Below, one piece after another: positions 10,106 to 21,640 of a DNA stretch of 64,000 nucleotides. The notes beneath the pieces are model-generated. The model was not told the origin of the DNA. It ran no database searches and saw only the letters and a list, made by a program, of their open reading frames with translations. The DNA lies in contig CM055094.1 of the NCBI GenBank assembly GCA_029204225.1, forward strand, positions 32,477,841 to 32,541,840, in the 5' to 3' direction. The translations under genes were made by a program, and so were the position numbers. The DNA comes from Diphasiastrum complanatum (lineage: Eukaryota; Streptophyta; Lycopodiopsida; Lycopodiales; Lycopodiaceae). Position 1 is the stretch's first letter, and the number at the start of each line of letters is the position of its first letter.

Positions 10106-10840
10106 ACCTCTTTCCTCCATCGATCGTGCTCCCAGATACACCTACGCTCACCCTTACAGTGAGACTTACATCGAGACCTACCAAGACGCCCTTGCCTCTT
10201 TACTCCATCACTTCCCACACGATAGCACATTAGATTCACAGGCTCATTTCCTTACCACCTCACTTCATACAGCCGCCTCAGTTTCCTTTCCACCGTCATG
10301 CAATCACACCAGCTCGTCCTGCTCGGCCTCTGTGGTTTGACGATGAGTGTCGTTCACTACACCTCCGTGTTACACAAACACGTACACATGATCCACTTAT
10401 TCTCTCCATTGTTTGTCAATCTCTCCATCGTACACTCCTGCCGCAAAAAGCGTGCCTATGAAGAACAAAAAGGGAGAAACCTCGTTGCTTCCCTATTTAG
10501 TTCCTCTATTGGCGCCTTTTGGCATGCGTGCATTTATCCCTCGTACTCCACCCCCTCTTCTTGACGACCTACATGTGTGGTTCACCTACGCTACCTCACT
10601 CTATACCATACCTACTGACTCGCCCAATTCCATCTCCCCCCATCCCAGTGAATTCACCTTCTTCACCTCTGACATGGTCATAAAGAAAATGAAGACCCAC
10701 CACATTAAAGACATAGAAGACCTTCTTATCCATGCTGCAGATCTACTCTCACCCACAGTCCACTGTAGCAACTCTGCTTAATCGTGTTGTCATCTCGGGC
10801 TTCCTCCACTGAGCACTCCCAGTGTACTAATATCATACAT
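10106..10840 (+). pseudogene. LINE ORF2 linker region, broken
   Basis: Coding-like sequence between endonuclease and RT, split over several frames with stops. At 10413-10781 a frame reads EFTFFTSDMVIKKMKTHHIKDIEDLLIHAA, typical of the segment before the RT palm in LINE ORF2. No catalytic motif. Confidence 0.55.
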
Positions 10841-11700
10841 CCCATCCACAAAAATGGTGACCCCATGAATCTTGGTAACTACCGTAATGTCATGATTGGC
10901 CATGTCATAGCAAAGCTTTATGGTACTATACTTCAGTCAACAATCAGCTCTGAGCCTGAGACCAGAGAGACTACATGCATTGGGCCAGGCTGGCTTTCGT
11001 GCTCACCAGTCTACCACAGATCATGTCTTCACTCTTCGAGCTATCATTGAGAAAGCCAGGCATAGGAGACAGAGGGTATTGTTGCTTTGTTGACCTCATG
11101 AAAGCCTTTGATTTTGTTCCACGCTTTCTTCTCATCCAATGACTACATGATCTTGGCTTCTCTATTGACGCAGTTCTAGCAGTGATGGTACTTTATGAGC
11201 AAGTTCTTGGATGTATTCAGGGTGACACTGGCCTCTCAGAGCATATATGGAGCACCATCAGGGTGAAACAGGGTTGTTCCTTTTCACCTACACTATTCGG
11301 ACTATATATTGATGGGCTTGAGAGAGTCATTGAGCAGAGTGGTGGTACAGGTTGCCGACTTGGAGATATTCTGATTGCCATTCTCCTATATGCAGATGAT
11401 GTTGCTTTAGTCTCCTCGACTAGAGAGGGATTACAGAGACAATTGGACAGTCTTCATGGTTTCTGCACTAGATGGGGTTTGTGGGTTAACATTGAGAAGA
11501 CCAAAGTTATGGTCTTCAACACATCCAGGGCTTTCATGCAGCGACAGAAGCTTTTTCTAGATGGACAGTCGTTGGATATTGTGTCATCCTACACCTATCT
11601 TGGGGTTCTTTTCACTGGTCCAATATATTTGGTACTTTGTCTCCCCCATTGCATTGTATGCTACAGAGACATGGTGCCCAGGGCTCACCTCTGCTGATTG
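10841..11700 (+). pseudogene. LINE reverse transcriptase
   Basis: Shows IIHPIHKNGDPMNLGNYRN (RT entry motif), RVKQGCSFSPTLFGLYIDGL and ILLYADDVALVSS with the catalytic YADD box, then CTRWGLWVNIEKTKVMVF. Frame changes and stops occur around 11050-11180 (LMKAFDFVPR, in another frame). It would copy element RNA at the nicked target. Confidence 0.92.
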
Positions 11701-12080
11701 GGCCAGTATCTCACGCCTCCAGGTCCTTATTCTATCACAAATGATATGGGCTAAGCCCCCTGTCCCGCACCAGATTATCCTAGCAGAGTTTGCAGTTCCA
11801 CCTCTACAGCTTGATGCCATCCGTCTCATCACCTATATACAGCATCTCAGGCTACTTCCCACTGATTCACAGAGATATCCACAGGCAGCACTCATATCAT
11901 CTCAGCACCTTCACAGCCTGGGCCATCACTTGTCATGGTTCTCACAGGCATCACGTCTATTGGACACTTTTGGCATATCTATCACGGACCTCCCATCAGG
12001 TACTCACGATTATATCAGATGTTTCATCTACAAAGCATACCTTTGTCACTTGAGATTGACATTGGACGTTTCCATGTGAG
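11600..12080 (+). pseudogene. LINE ORF2 C-terminal region
   Basis: Continues in a shifted frame from 11561: ALYATETWCPGL, ISRLQVLILSQMIWAKPPVP, LQLDAIRLITYIQHLRLLP. This matches the usual post-RT region of LINE ORF2. I see no clear RNase H motif. Decayed coding continues to about 12480 without usable frames. Confidence 0.7.
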
Positions 12081-12599
12081 GAGCGGATCTGCCAGTTATG
12101 TTTATTGTCTGAGGTGGAGTCAGAGGAGCACTTTTTGTTCAGATGTCTAGTCTACTACGAGATCAGAGGGAGATCACGGACGGATGTGTCGCACTTATGA
12201 ATGGAGAGATGTTTTTACTGCGACAGGACCTACATCAGCCATCTGTTCACCTTGATGCATAGCTCCAGATACATCGTATTTCTCCCGCAAGAGATCACGG
12301 ACGGACCCTAGATTGGATGATAGTGGCGACAACAGTGACTCTATAAAACATAGAAATCAGAGACGGCGTACTACTCGTATTGCCCATAGAGCCACTACTC
12401 AGAGACGATCTTCTTGGCGACGTCAGCAGCATCTATCAAGACCACCTCCAGGCATTATCCCCATCACATCTTTCCTTCATAGCAGCAGTCCTTGATCACA
12501 CATAGTTATACCATTATCTTATTGGCAGCATTAGACTTTTTATACCTACTCTATGTTCATAGTATAGTACATTGGCATTTTATTTCTTTTCTGTTACGG

Positions 12600-12721
12600 A
12601 GACGTTTCATACACTCCCACTGTACCAAACAATTGACATGTACTTTTTTTCGTCTTATATGCCTATTGGCATAAAATAGACATTAATAAAATCTTTCTTT
12701 CTTTCTTTCTCTCTCTCTCTC
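12600..12721 (+). mobile_element. LINE 3' end, copy 3 (hairpin, AATAAA, TTTC/TC tail)
   Basis: ttgacatgtac, gtcttatatgcc, hairpin ATGCC-TATT-GGCAT (12659-12672), gacattaataaa (AATAAA at 12685), then (TTTC)n(TC)n to 12721. The stem is identical to copies 1 and 2 while the loop differs. Confidence 0.85.
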
Positions 12722-14147
12722 GTGCGCAAAATAGGTCTAAAAGGCCTGAATTGGACTGCCCGATTTGGCCATTTTTTTTTACCAGTCGACCAATTCAAAC
12801 AGGTTGCCGATTTACAAAATGTCCCAATAGTGGATATTTCACATAGAAGTTCCTTATGTGCAACTGTCATTGCTCTGTTGAGAATTGCCACTTGCTAAAC
12901 TCAACTCAAATCACTTACCCGATCCGAATCCCTTCAATAGCGATTCCTTGGAACTATGACAAAACATTGCTAAAACCATGTTCAGAAAACACTTCATAAA
13001 TTCCAACAATCCTAGACATTCTTTTTTTATTTACTTTTTTTTCACCTCGTTTTCTCAGTGCTTAAGCAAATGACAACTCATGTTTAACCGAATGAGCTTT
13101 GAAGTAGCAGATATGGACTTGAAGTCGAAGATGTTTTTGATCCCATCGTTTCAAACACATCACGTCAGACTTCAAGATGGCACTCACAAGTTTGGTTGTG
13201 CAAATAGATCTGGGCCTTGCTGGTAGCATAACTCTAGCTCTTAAATCTAACTTGAGACATTGAGAACAGTGTTGCAGCGGATCGCAATCCGCTGCAAAAA
13301 CGATAATCCGGGACAGAAACCTGGTCCCGGATCACAAAAACATTTGCAAACTTTTTTATGGTGCCCAGATCCACTGCTTTTGCTATTGAAATGATTATTT
13401 GATTTTGTCTTTCTTATGCCAATGGTTTGCAGATCTACTGATGTCCAGATTTCTGATGAATGTAGCCTGTGAATGCATATTTGTGAATGCAAAAGCAAAT
13501 ATTTGCAGATCTGTGATGTCCAAATTTTTTATGAATGCAGCCACCCTAAACCAACTAAAACCAAACAACAGAACTGCATCATAATTGCTATTTCGATATC
13601 CTTTCACATGATACCCATATTGGCAACTTCTCAAAAAAAAAAACGAGAAAAAACGCTAACAGGAATTCCCGAATCACGTTCCAGATCGCGATCCGGGACG
13701 GAACATGCATCTGTGATCGGGAAATTCAACGGGATGATGACCCAATCTCTCCTTGGCGGCTGAATCAACTACAGGTTCTATGAGATTTCAAAGGGAAGCT
13801 GCAAAAATCAATATCTTCTGCGGTTCCAGTGTCAAATCTTAGTCCACCAGAGCCATTGACAGGTAAAGGTGATCTCCTGGCAACCTGAAGCAGCATCACT
13901 TTTTTATGTATTTTTTGTTGGTCACAAATGCAATATTTTGCAATGCGCTCTTTGCATTATGTGCGTTCCAAACACGCCGCTCAACATGTGAATATATGAT
14001 TCAAATTAACAACTATCTTGACTCCAATGCTAGAACTTCTAGAACACTAACAGCGTAGTTTTTTGCTAACAAACACTGAAACACAGGATTGATCCAAAGA
14101 AATTTACATAAGCATCACCTTTGGGTTAGCAATGGAAAGAGCTTTAC
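12722..14147. other. Intron 8, 5' part: no gene seen
   Basis: AT-rich with isolated palindromic patches (cggatcgcaatccg near 13278, gatcgcgatc near 13685) and GGAAC fragments. No domain, LTR or RNA gene recognised. Confidence 0.5.
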
Positions 14148-14214
14148 CTCTGCTAACATGTACGACAGGTAGGCCATTAAAGCCATAAGAGAAATTTCTC
14201 GATCCGTGGAGTGC
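14148..14214 (-). CDS. NHX: NHX exon 8
   Basis: 67 nt. Acceptor acctacag, donor gtaaag; it completes the Arg codon and ends in phase 0. It encodes HSTDREISLMALMAYLSYML followed by AE, a very conserved segment ahead of the next membrane helices. Intron 8, on its 3' side, is 11.8 kb and contains the LINE and a gypsy remnant. Confidence 0.95.
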
Positions 14215-15249
14215 CTGTAGGTAATAACTATCAGAATTCTAAAAAGTTGCCAGTTTCAGCACAGTTGACAGTTCCCATTGAGACAATTAATGTTTTCCTC
14301 GGTTCGTATCTTATCTTTTCATACGCTTCCAAGATCTTCATAACAAACACGCCATTGTGATATATAGTTTGTTATAGATATCCTACATTGCCCCACATTC
14401 TTGCTGAAATGCAGACCATAAAACTCAAACGTTGCACAAAATTGGAAGCAAAATGACCTATGTCACAGACAAAACACTTACTTGATCATGATTCTGATGT
14501 CCCCATCTTTCTAGAATAAACGTTATCAGTATGTCTCAGAAAGCACCAATGTGATTGAACATTCAAATAAGGGAGACTTATCGAGTTTGCAACCACTATA
14601 GATTTCTGGATTAGAAGTTACTTCATTCAGACATTTGTAAGGGAGAAATCTGTAAATGGAAACGGAAAAGGGGTAGCTTGGGCAACTATAGGCTGATGTT
14701 TTGTGTGTACACTAGAGAACAGACTTACACTATACATGTCACTACACACGTCACGAGTTTATGAAGCTTACAGGCAATCGCAGATGTGTTTATCGGTAGA
14801 ATCAATAAAACTCCCCACATACAGCTTGAAATAAAGTTATTCTTATGTACATGCTAACCATAATTCAAATAATGCATGAAATCTGATCAATTATTTCTTG
14901 ACTTCAAGTTCACTGCTTGTATTTGTCTGCAATTTCGTCCAGCTGTAACCGCAATCTGCAGCTCTTGTATTTGATTCCTTCCTTGTCTTCTTAGTATTTG
15001 GATCTATGCATGATAGTTGATTCAAATAGGCATCTCAAAACCATCCATGATCACCAAACTCCAGTTGAAATTGTAACCACCACATATTTGTCAAAGTCGT
15101 AGCTACTTTTAAGTTAAGGCAAGCTCTTAAAAGTTACAAAGGTCATGATTAGCACCGCTTAATCCTGTTACCAAAACATCATCCTTAGAATTAACATCTG
15201 ATGATTTAAGCTTGAAAGGACAGACAGCAAAAGAAAATGTGATCCTTAC

Positions 15250-15296
15250 CTTCCAAAATACAGCGTTTTTATGATGTAAGCGCTTAAAAGCCCAAT
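15250..15296 (-). CDS. NHX: NHX exon 7
   Basis: 47 nt. Acceptor tgtgtag, donor gtaagg; it starts in phase 0 and ends in phase 2 within an Arg codon. It encodes IGLLSAYIIKTLYFG(R), which matches the conserved ..KTLYFGRHST.R block split by an intron after the AG of Arg. Confidence 0.94.
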
Positions 15297-16180
15297 CTAC
15301 ACAAACAAACCAATGAGGGAGAAATGATCTTGATGATTTCGGACAAAAAACATTATTAGACTTTCAAATAAGACCACTATGAATATTCAAACCTAATTTT
15401 TTGAAAACAATGAAAAGATTGGCTGTTTGTCTTTTCTGATTTCAAAAAGCACCATAAAACACAACTAAAATAACTGCTTGCCACATGCTCTAATGTAGCT
15501 CTCTATTCCCATCTGTTCAACACTGACAAAGTGTCAACCAATGCAGATGGAATCACTCAGGTGTAAAATTTATTATGATTTCCATTGATGATTACTTATT
15601 TGTCTACCTGTTTAGATACAAATCTGGACATTCCAGATGTTTAAAATCTTCAAAGCGTACATCAAAAGTCATATTGGAACAAAAACTTGCACCCTATGAA
15701 CTCAAAATGGAAGAGTTATATACAGTTGAGCTCAAGGACTTCTGCAAATCGTCAGGACCTGGAAGCAGTTAAGGACACACTATGCCATCTCAGCAGAATG
15801 GGGTAACAAAATCAATGAAAAGACCAGCACATGCACACTCCATGCCAAAGTGCTTTGTTACTTATTAGAAGCAGGGGGTGTCATTAATATAGGTGCCCTA
15901 AGAATGAATTGCAGACATTGAAAGAAGTTTCACGTCAAGAATATTGGTCCAAAGAGAAACTAGATGTCACACTTTTGAGTGTTCAGATGTGAACACATGC
16001 TGCACATGAGCAAGTTCCCAGAAAAGAGAAGCAGCTATGAGCATGGCTTGCACAGTGACCAATTGTTTCAAGAAATCCAAGGCATGCTGCCTCTATGATC
16101 TAAGTTGAGCAGAGCACAGACATTCCATGTGCGTTTGACTTTTCTACTAATCCAAAGCTATTTCCATTTTTGTCAGCCGC
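15297..16180. other. Intron 6, nothing recognised
   Basis: AT-rich intron sequence without supported features on either strand. Confidence 0.45.
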
Positions 16181-16189
16181 CATTCTTCA

Positions 16190-16330
16190 GGTTAGAGATC
16201 AGCAAACCCAACAGCAGCAACAAATGTATCATTTGGTTCAATGGAACGATTGATCTATTGACGAGGCTACTTGGGAGCCCATTGATATCTTTTTTCACGC
16301 ACGTTTGGTTGTGAAACGGGCATGAGCACT
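16190..16330 (+). pseudogene. Gypsy polyprotein C-terminus (chromodomain-like end)
   Basis: Encodes MYHLVQWND, a stop, then SIDEATWEPIDIFFHAR. LVQW....DEATWEP is the end of the pol/chromodomain region of Ty3/gypsy chromoviruses. A short Gln-rich stretch precedes it. Nothing else of this copy is recognisable upstream in the intron. Confidence 0.75.
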
Positions 16331-16460
16331 TGCTGCCGCCATTGCTTCCCACACAGCCCTGGCTCGTACAGCTCATGTCACAGTTGCTACATCCAAACTG
16401 GTAGTTTTTTATTGTGGTGTTACTTTTTTATTTCCACATTGAGACCAATGTTTTCCCAGT

Positions 16461-17110
16461 AGAGGAGTGTTATGGACAAGGAGGACAATTAGATCTTTTT
16501 TGACATGACAGGGGCAAGACCAATGATTCTGATTATTCATAGGGCAGTGATTGCTTCACACAAGGTATTGGGCCTCTGTTGGAGGGGTGCACTATTTTGG
16601 ATAGGATTGCTCATGTCACATGGCCTCTTCATTTTTCTGTGCTACAGTCTAGCCTGAATTTGGTATTCCACAAGTATGACGTACAGGCATTCATTCAAAA
16701 GCTTACAACTTCAGTTACCCTTAAAATTCTTTACAAAAGAATGTCGCTCTGCCTTGTAAGGGATCCGCTATCTATATATTTGATGGTCTTTCAGTATTCT
16801 TAGAAACAATTTGCTTCATCTTTTATGGTCTATTGCTCTTATGTGAGGCTAAATCTATGATTGAGTTCATAACAAGATGAGCGAAACTTCCATGAGGGGA
16901 ATATGAAGCTTGAGGAGTTATTTGTTGCTTGATTTATAGCCAGATTGGATTTAGTACTAATTGCATGGCGCATAGTTTCTACTACCTTTTCTTTAGTGTT
17001 CATCAGCATCTTGCATTTTGTGGTTTCTCTTTATTTTGTAGTTTCAAAACTTTTTTTTGGCTTCAGCATTTTCATTACACGAATAAAGGAAACATTGTCT
17101 TTTTGAGGAG
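16461..17110 (+). mobile_element. Possible gypsy 3' LTR after polypurine tract
   Basis: agaggag followed by TGTTATGGAC (16468) looks like a polypurine tract and LTR start, correctly placed behind the pol end at 16.33 kb. The 3' end is not defined; a (T)n-rich stretch and aataaagg occur near 17080. Limits are approximate. Confidence 0.35.
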
Positions 17111-17558
17111 GGGGAATAACGGACCAATATTATAGAAAGAGACATGTAGATGGACCGTGCATCCACACTCATTGTTATTTGTCATATGGACCATATAGGT
17201 TGGGCACTTATGCCCATCAATCACCAAGCATTAAGAAACTGATTAGTTACCCATAGTGATAGGGCATAGTCTTAGCCCTACTTCAGGTCCCTGATAGACT
17301 ACAAATATGCCCTAAGGTCTTGCAATCATCTGATACTCAAATATAGAGTAGCTCCTAACTTAGCTTATATCAGTTTAGTACAGCTTCAATAAGATACAAC
17401 ATAGTTGGAGGTCGTTGGCTCTGCCATTAACTAAAATTGTGCTATAGTACTCCATCTATACATTTTGGTGTTTTCTCTCGTAGCATACTCCAACTAGCCA
17501 TGAAAAAAAAAACCGACTGAAATTGAAATCTTTAGTATAAAAATTTGCATAAACTTAC

Positions 17559-17753
17559 AATTACTCCGAGAATTGTACTCGTAGAGAAAAGGTACAAGAA
17601 GTCTAGCAGGATCCGCCATGCAGTGCTTATATTCATTTGATCAAACCCAAATTTTTGAACAGCTCTAAAAAGTACAACAGTTGTGGCATCATTTACAACT
17701 CCTTCTCCAAACACTAGACTGTACAGAAGAGGTGTTTCATCCTGGTTTAAGAC
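17559..17753 (-). CDS. NHX: NHX exon 6 (ND ion-exchange motif)
   Basis: 195 nt, 65 codons, phase 0 at both ends. Acceptor tatgtgcag, donor gtaagt. It begins VLNQDETPLLYSLVFGEG and continues VVNDATTVVLFRAVQKFG, and it ends FLYLFSTSTILGVI. The Asn-Asp pair after GEGVV is the CPA1 ion-binding signature. Intron 5, upstream in the gene, is 11.6 kb and full of retrotransposon pieces. Confidence 0.96.
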
Positions 17754-18119
17754 CTGCACATAGAGAACAGAAGACTGGCTGAATTGGTTTTGTGACAAAA
17801 TACTATCTAAATGCAACGAGTTATAGTCAGCTAATAATGAACTTCAGTAATAATTGATAATTTGATGAACTTTTGAAAGTCACACTATTAAGCTTATGAA
17901 GTCTAAATGACACTCGAATATAACAAGATGCAATGCCCTTAACTTTACAAAGCCAACCCACAAAAGTTTAGTCATCAACTCTATGCATGATCCCTACCAG
18001 TGTGGGTAAATCTGTTTCGAAAAATGATTAGAAGCACAAAAATAAGAACGAAACTTAGGAACTGGAGCAAGATCCTATTTGTGTTCCTAAGTTGAAACCA
18101 GTTGAAAATGCTCTTGAAA

Positions 18120-18260
18120 AGTAGGAACAAAACTTAGAAACAAGAACAAGAACAGAAAAAGGACCAGAACTTGAACTTAGGAACAGGAACAGGAACTTAT
18201 GAATAGGAACAAGAACCTAGGAACAGGAACAGGAACAGGAACAGGAACTTATGAATAGGA
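18120..18260 (+). repeat. GGAACA-type short tandem repeats
   Basis: Dense irregular repeats of ggaacaggaac, gaacaagaac and ggaacttatgaatagg, with the clearest tandem run at 18225-18250. Non-coding. Confidence 0.75.
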
Positions 18261-18269
18261 ACAGGAGCA

Positions 18270-18625
18270 TGAAGTCCTAGGAACCTTCTCCTCCCTCCTC
18301 CCTCCTGCGATGGCTCCATGCAGCGATGGCTCCCTGCTGCTGATGCCTTGCTGCTGATGCCTTGCTGCTGCTGCCCGCTGCTATACTGCCGCTGGCCCTC
18401 CATCGCTACCCTGCCATAGCTACCCTCCCATCGCTACCTAACCTGCCATACCTGTCCCTCCCATCTGCCATCGCTACCTGCCATCGCTGTCTGCCCCCTC
18501 TTGCCATCGCTACCTGTCCCGCTGCCTGCCCATCTCGCTCTCCCTCCCTCTCCCTCCCTCCTGCCATCGCTACCTGTCTCCCTCGATATCTCGCTACCTA
18601 TACCTGTCCCCCCCCCATATAAAAC
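18270..18625 (+). repeat. Dispersed C/T-rich repeat (copy of the 7.2-7.5 kb block)
   Basis: cctccctcctgcgatggctcc, gcagcgatggctccctgctgctg, ccctccatcgctaccctgccatcgct and gtccctccc phrases match 7.22-7.56 kb. It is a second copy of the possible LINE 5' region. No intact frame. Confidence 0.65.
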
Positions 18626-18734
18626 ATTGCCCTCAATGTGGGCTGCACATTAACTACTAGAGCTACTTTTGTACCGTTGTTTGTGTATTACCTAATGCCT
18701 ACAAGAATGCCATGAGTGTCGGTTTTCATTCTTA

Positions 18735-18925
18735 CTGCCCATACATCGAGTCATGAATGTGGTGGTCACTTTGAACGAGTTCCAACCATCTAGCCTTACG
18801 GCCACAAAGGTCCTTGGCATCACAAATATACTTAAGGGATAGGTGATCAGTCATCACCGTAAATCTGGCACACTCCCTTGGGTCCCAAACCCAAACTTGA
18901 GATTGGACGATGACTGGGCCTGTAG
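18735..18925 (-). pseudogene. Gypsy RNase H fragment
   Basis: Minus-strand reading gives RFTVMTDHLSLKYICDAKDL followed by CGRKARWLELVQ, the TDH.SLKY....L.GR.ARW signature of Ty3/gypsy RNase H. It sits 40 bp left of a plus-strand LTR but in the opposite orientation, so it belongs to another, truncated copy. Confidence 0.82.
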
Positions 18926-18963
18926 ACTTGACCGGTGACTCGTGAACCTGCATGGTTGCCACA

Positions 18964-19291
18964 TGTCATGATCTAGGTGTGCACATGGCTTGGAGTCTCT
19001 CTCCTTGGAGGTATACAAGGGGAGGAGGACTCATTTGCCATCCATTCTATCTACCTAGGAGAAGGTGGATGGAGAGCGTGTGCACGGCCAGGATGTTTGC
19101 TAGCGTGAGGCAGGAGATGGCTGAGAGCCTAGGCGGTGGTATGGGACGCCGTCTAGGATGGAGGTCGGATCCAGCTTGATACGGTCACAGGCCAGGGCCA
19201 ATGGGTGGACCCGGATTAGGTCCTACGACCGGGTGGAACGTGAATCGTTCGGTCTCTTGTGGTTAACCGGCACCTGGAGGTTTGTAATATA
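18964..19291 (+). mobile_element. Gypsy element B: 5' LTR
   Basis: Starts TGTCATGATC and ends directly before TGGTATCAGAGCC at 19292, about 328 bp. The TGTCATG start is shared with the LTR at 49410. The 3' end (aatata) has lost a canonical CA. Confidence 0.65.
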
Positions 19292-19304
19292 TGGTATCAG
19301 AGCC
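19292..19304 (+). other. Primer binding site, gypsy B
   Basis: TGGTATCAGAGCC: exact initiator tRNA-Met-type PBS. Confidence 0.9.
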
Positions 19305-20200
19305 ACTGCATGCTGAAAGCAGGTGTGTTGATCCGTAGTAGCTTTCTTGTGAATTTTTGTGCTTGTGACGGAGTTCAAAACGGGCTTAAAACAAGATTTT
19401 TAAGCAATTTTGTGTGTAGTCCTTGCTCTTTTGATTGAAAATTTTTCAAAAAAGAAGACAGTAGGGCCCTTAGTACCCTGCCACGTGGCACTGTCCACCC
19501 CTGGACAGGTGGCAGATGGGAACGGGTTGTAAATCCGCTCAGATTTATTGTAGCGAACTGATCCATGGGCCCCCCCAGCACTATAAAAACAAGGAAACAG
19601 TTACTTGCTGTTTCATTAGCGGAGGTAGCTAAAACTCAGATTTCGCCCTCTATTCTTGACCATAAGGTACGGTTCAGAAGCAGACAGGGGTCAAAAACCT
19701 ATAGGAGGCAATTGCGCTGGGCTGGAGGTAGGCGGACAGTAGTTCCACGAACCCTAGCTCTCTTTTTTAAAAAACAATGTATCCCTATTGCGATGAACTG
19801 CAACGGAAGGGAAGGGGGTCCCGAATCCAGCGAAGGGGGGTTAAAATCCAGTGAAAGTCTTGGAAGGGGTGAGGTGGCATCTGTTTGCCACGAGGGATAG
19901 AAATTAACTAATCCTTTGGCTGTGAACAAGTTGAGATGGCAAAGAAAAGCCACTTGGCAGGTAGTAAGCAAGCATGGAGAGGGAGGCATACCTCTCCTAT
20001 GCATTCTGTTTTTTTTTTTAAAAAAGGTGGAGGTGGAGGTGCATCCTTCTCTTGGCTCTCTCTTATTCCTCTTGGCAGCCATGGACAATACCATTTGGTT
20101 TGTGAAGAGACAGCAAGAGTAGTTTTGTATCTAACTTCCTTGAGTAGCTTTTGATTCTCTTCTATCATCTTTTCTTAGTTCACCTCTCTTCTTCTTGTAA
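19305..20200 (+). mobile_element. Gypsy B leader
   Basis: About 0.9 kb between PBS and gag start. It contains a TATA-like actataaaaac at 19579 and a (T)n(A)n hairpin near 20010-20030. No protein domain. Confidence 0.5.
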
Positions 20201-20201
20201 A

Positions 20202-20544
20202 AATGGAGCCTACTCCTACCACGCAGCCTATGTCCCCTGCTAAGGAGGCTACTGTATCTACCTCTGTTTTAGACCCTGATGCTTTGATGCTGGCCATTAA
20301 CAATCTATAGCAACAAATTGTTGATATGCAAGCTAGGCACAGTCGGGATCAGCAAGATCTCAAGGAATTGACGCAACTAAGGCAATTGGTGCATCAACCC
20401 TTGTTGACTCCTAAAGTTTTTGCTGGGGAAAAGAAGGATAGAACCCCGGAGAAGGTCTTGCAATGGCTGGATCGATGGAATTCGCAATTTTCCATGCACA
20501 ATTCATCCGAAGACAACAAGATGCAGGACCCCAAGAAATCTTGA
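20202..20544 (+). pseudogene. Gypsy B gag N-terminus
   Basis: ATG at 20202 reads MEPTPTTQPMSPAKEATVST, then a TAG after AINNL. It continues QQIVDMQARHSRDQQDLKEL and TPKVFAGEKKDRTPEKVLQW to a stop at 20542. The pattern (disordered N-terminus, coiled segment, then P..F.G......V..WL) fits gypsy gag. The rest of gag and all of protease and RT are absent. Confidence 0.75.
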
Positions 20545-20549
20545 AATGA

Positions 20550-20985
20550 TAAGATATTGAACGAATATTCCATAAGGAATGGCTTGCTTTTTCAGAAGGG
20601 AAAGGTATGTGTGCCGGACAGGGAGGATCTTAGGGCCCAAATCCTACAACAATGTCATGACAACCCTTGTGTTGGTCACCCTGGCATATAGAGGACATTG
20701 TCAAACAAAGCTCTTATTGGCCAAAGATGAAAGGTCATGTCAAGGCATATGTGAACGTCAGTTTAATAAAGCAGAAAGGCTCAAAGTTTCAGGTCCTTTA
20801 CATCCCTTGCAAATTACCAGTAAGAAATGGGAAAGTATTTCAATGGATTTTGTGACTGGATTCCCTAGAACCAAGAAGGGCCATGATGCTATTTGGGTGT
20901 TGGTTGACAAGCTAATCAAATTGGCACAATTTATTCCAACTAAATCTATTGTCAAAGCATTTGAACTAGCCCAACTTTTGGCCTT
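20550..20985 (+). pseudogene. Gypsy B integrase fragment, misplaced before RNase H
   Basis: Encodes YSIRNGLLFQKGKVCVPD, QCHDNPCVGHPGI (HHCC zinc domain), then KWESISMDFVTGFPRTKKGH and DAIWVLVDKLIKLAQFIPTK of the catalytic core. It stops abruptly near FELAQLL, and RNase H sequence follows, which is the reverse of normal gene order. There are frameshifts near 20690-20760. Confidence 0.85.
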
Positions 20986-20989
20986 GACG

Positions 20990-21640
20990 AATGTCCTCAG
21001 AGGGGCTAAAAGAGTTAGCCGGCACAAGTTCAGTCCTCCGGTTACTTGGACTGAAGAGTTGAATCAGAGTTTTGAGAACCTCAAATACTGTGTAACTACA
21101 GCGCCTATTCTACACATAGTGGATCCTAACAAGCCGTATGTACTTGAAACGAATGCCAGTGACTATGCTATAGGCGCAGTCCTATATCAGGATGGTAGAC
21201 CGGTAGCTTCTGAAAGCAAGAAGTTGGATCCTGCTCAAAGGTGGTAGTCCAACTATGACAAGGAACTTTTTGCTGTTATTCATGCCCTAAAAGTTTGGAG
21301 ACATTATTTGTATGGCCCCCAGTTTACTATAGTTATTGACCATCAAGCATTAAAGTATATTAACGATGCAGTCGACCTTAGGGGTCGTAAGGCCAGATGG
21401 TCAGAGATGCTCCAAGAATTTCATTCTGACATTGAGTACCAGAAGGGTACTTCTAATAGTGTCGCGGATGCCTTAAGCCGAATTGGAGAGGTTAATCAGT
21501 TAAGCTTTTCTGAGATCCAATCTGAGTTGTATCTGTCCTTAAGAAATTTGTGTAAGACCGATAGGTACTTCGGTTGTATTTGGCTAGACGTCCTGGCAGG
21601 TTCTTCTAGATCTAGTGATGAGCTTGGAATGCAGGATTCC
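20990..21640 (+). pseudogene. Gypsy B RT end and RNase H
   Basis: FSPPVTWTEELNQSFENLK (end of RT), VLETNASDYAIGAVLYQDGR (RNase H start, Asp of the usual TDAS replaced by Asn), PVASESKKLDPAQRW, a stop at 21246, then NYDKELFAVIHALKVWRHYL and the segment VIDHQALKYIND. The spacer ...ADALSRIGEVNQLSF leads to integrase. Confidence 0.88.

Larger units (their letters stand above)
8250..12721 (+). mobile_element. Degenerate non-LTR retrotransposon (LINE), nearly full length
   Basis: Contains, in order, ORF1-like coding, APE-type endonuclease, reverse transcriptase, a C-terminal region and a 3' end with hairpin, AATAAA and microsatellite tail, all on the plus strand. It lies antisense to NHX in intron 8. 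Frameshifts and stops break every module, so it is not autonomous. The 5' boundary is uncertain. Confidence 0.85.

Noticed and set aside
19292-19304. TGGTATCAGAGC sites as tRNA genes
   Set aside because: They are 12-15-nt primer binding sites next to LTR ends; no tRNA cloverleaf surrounds any of them.
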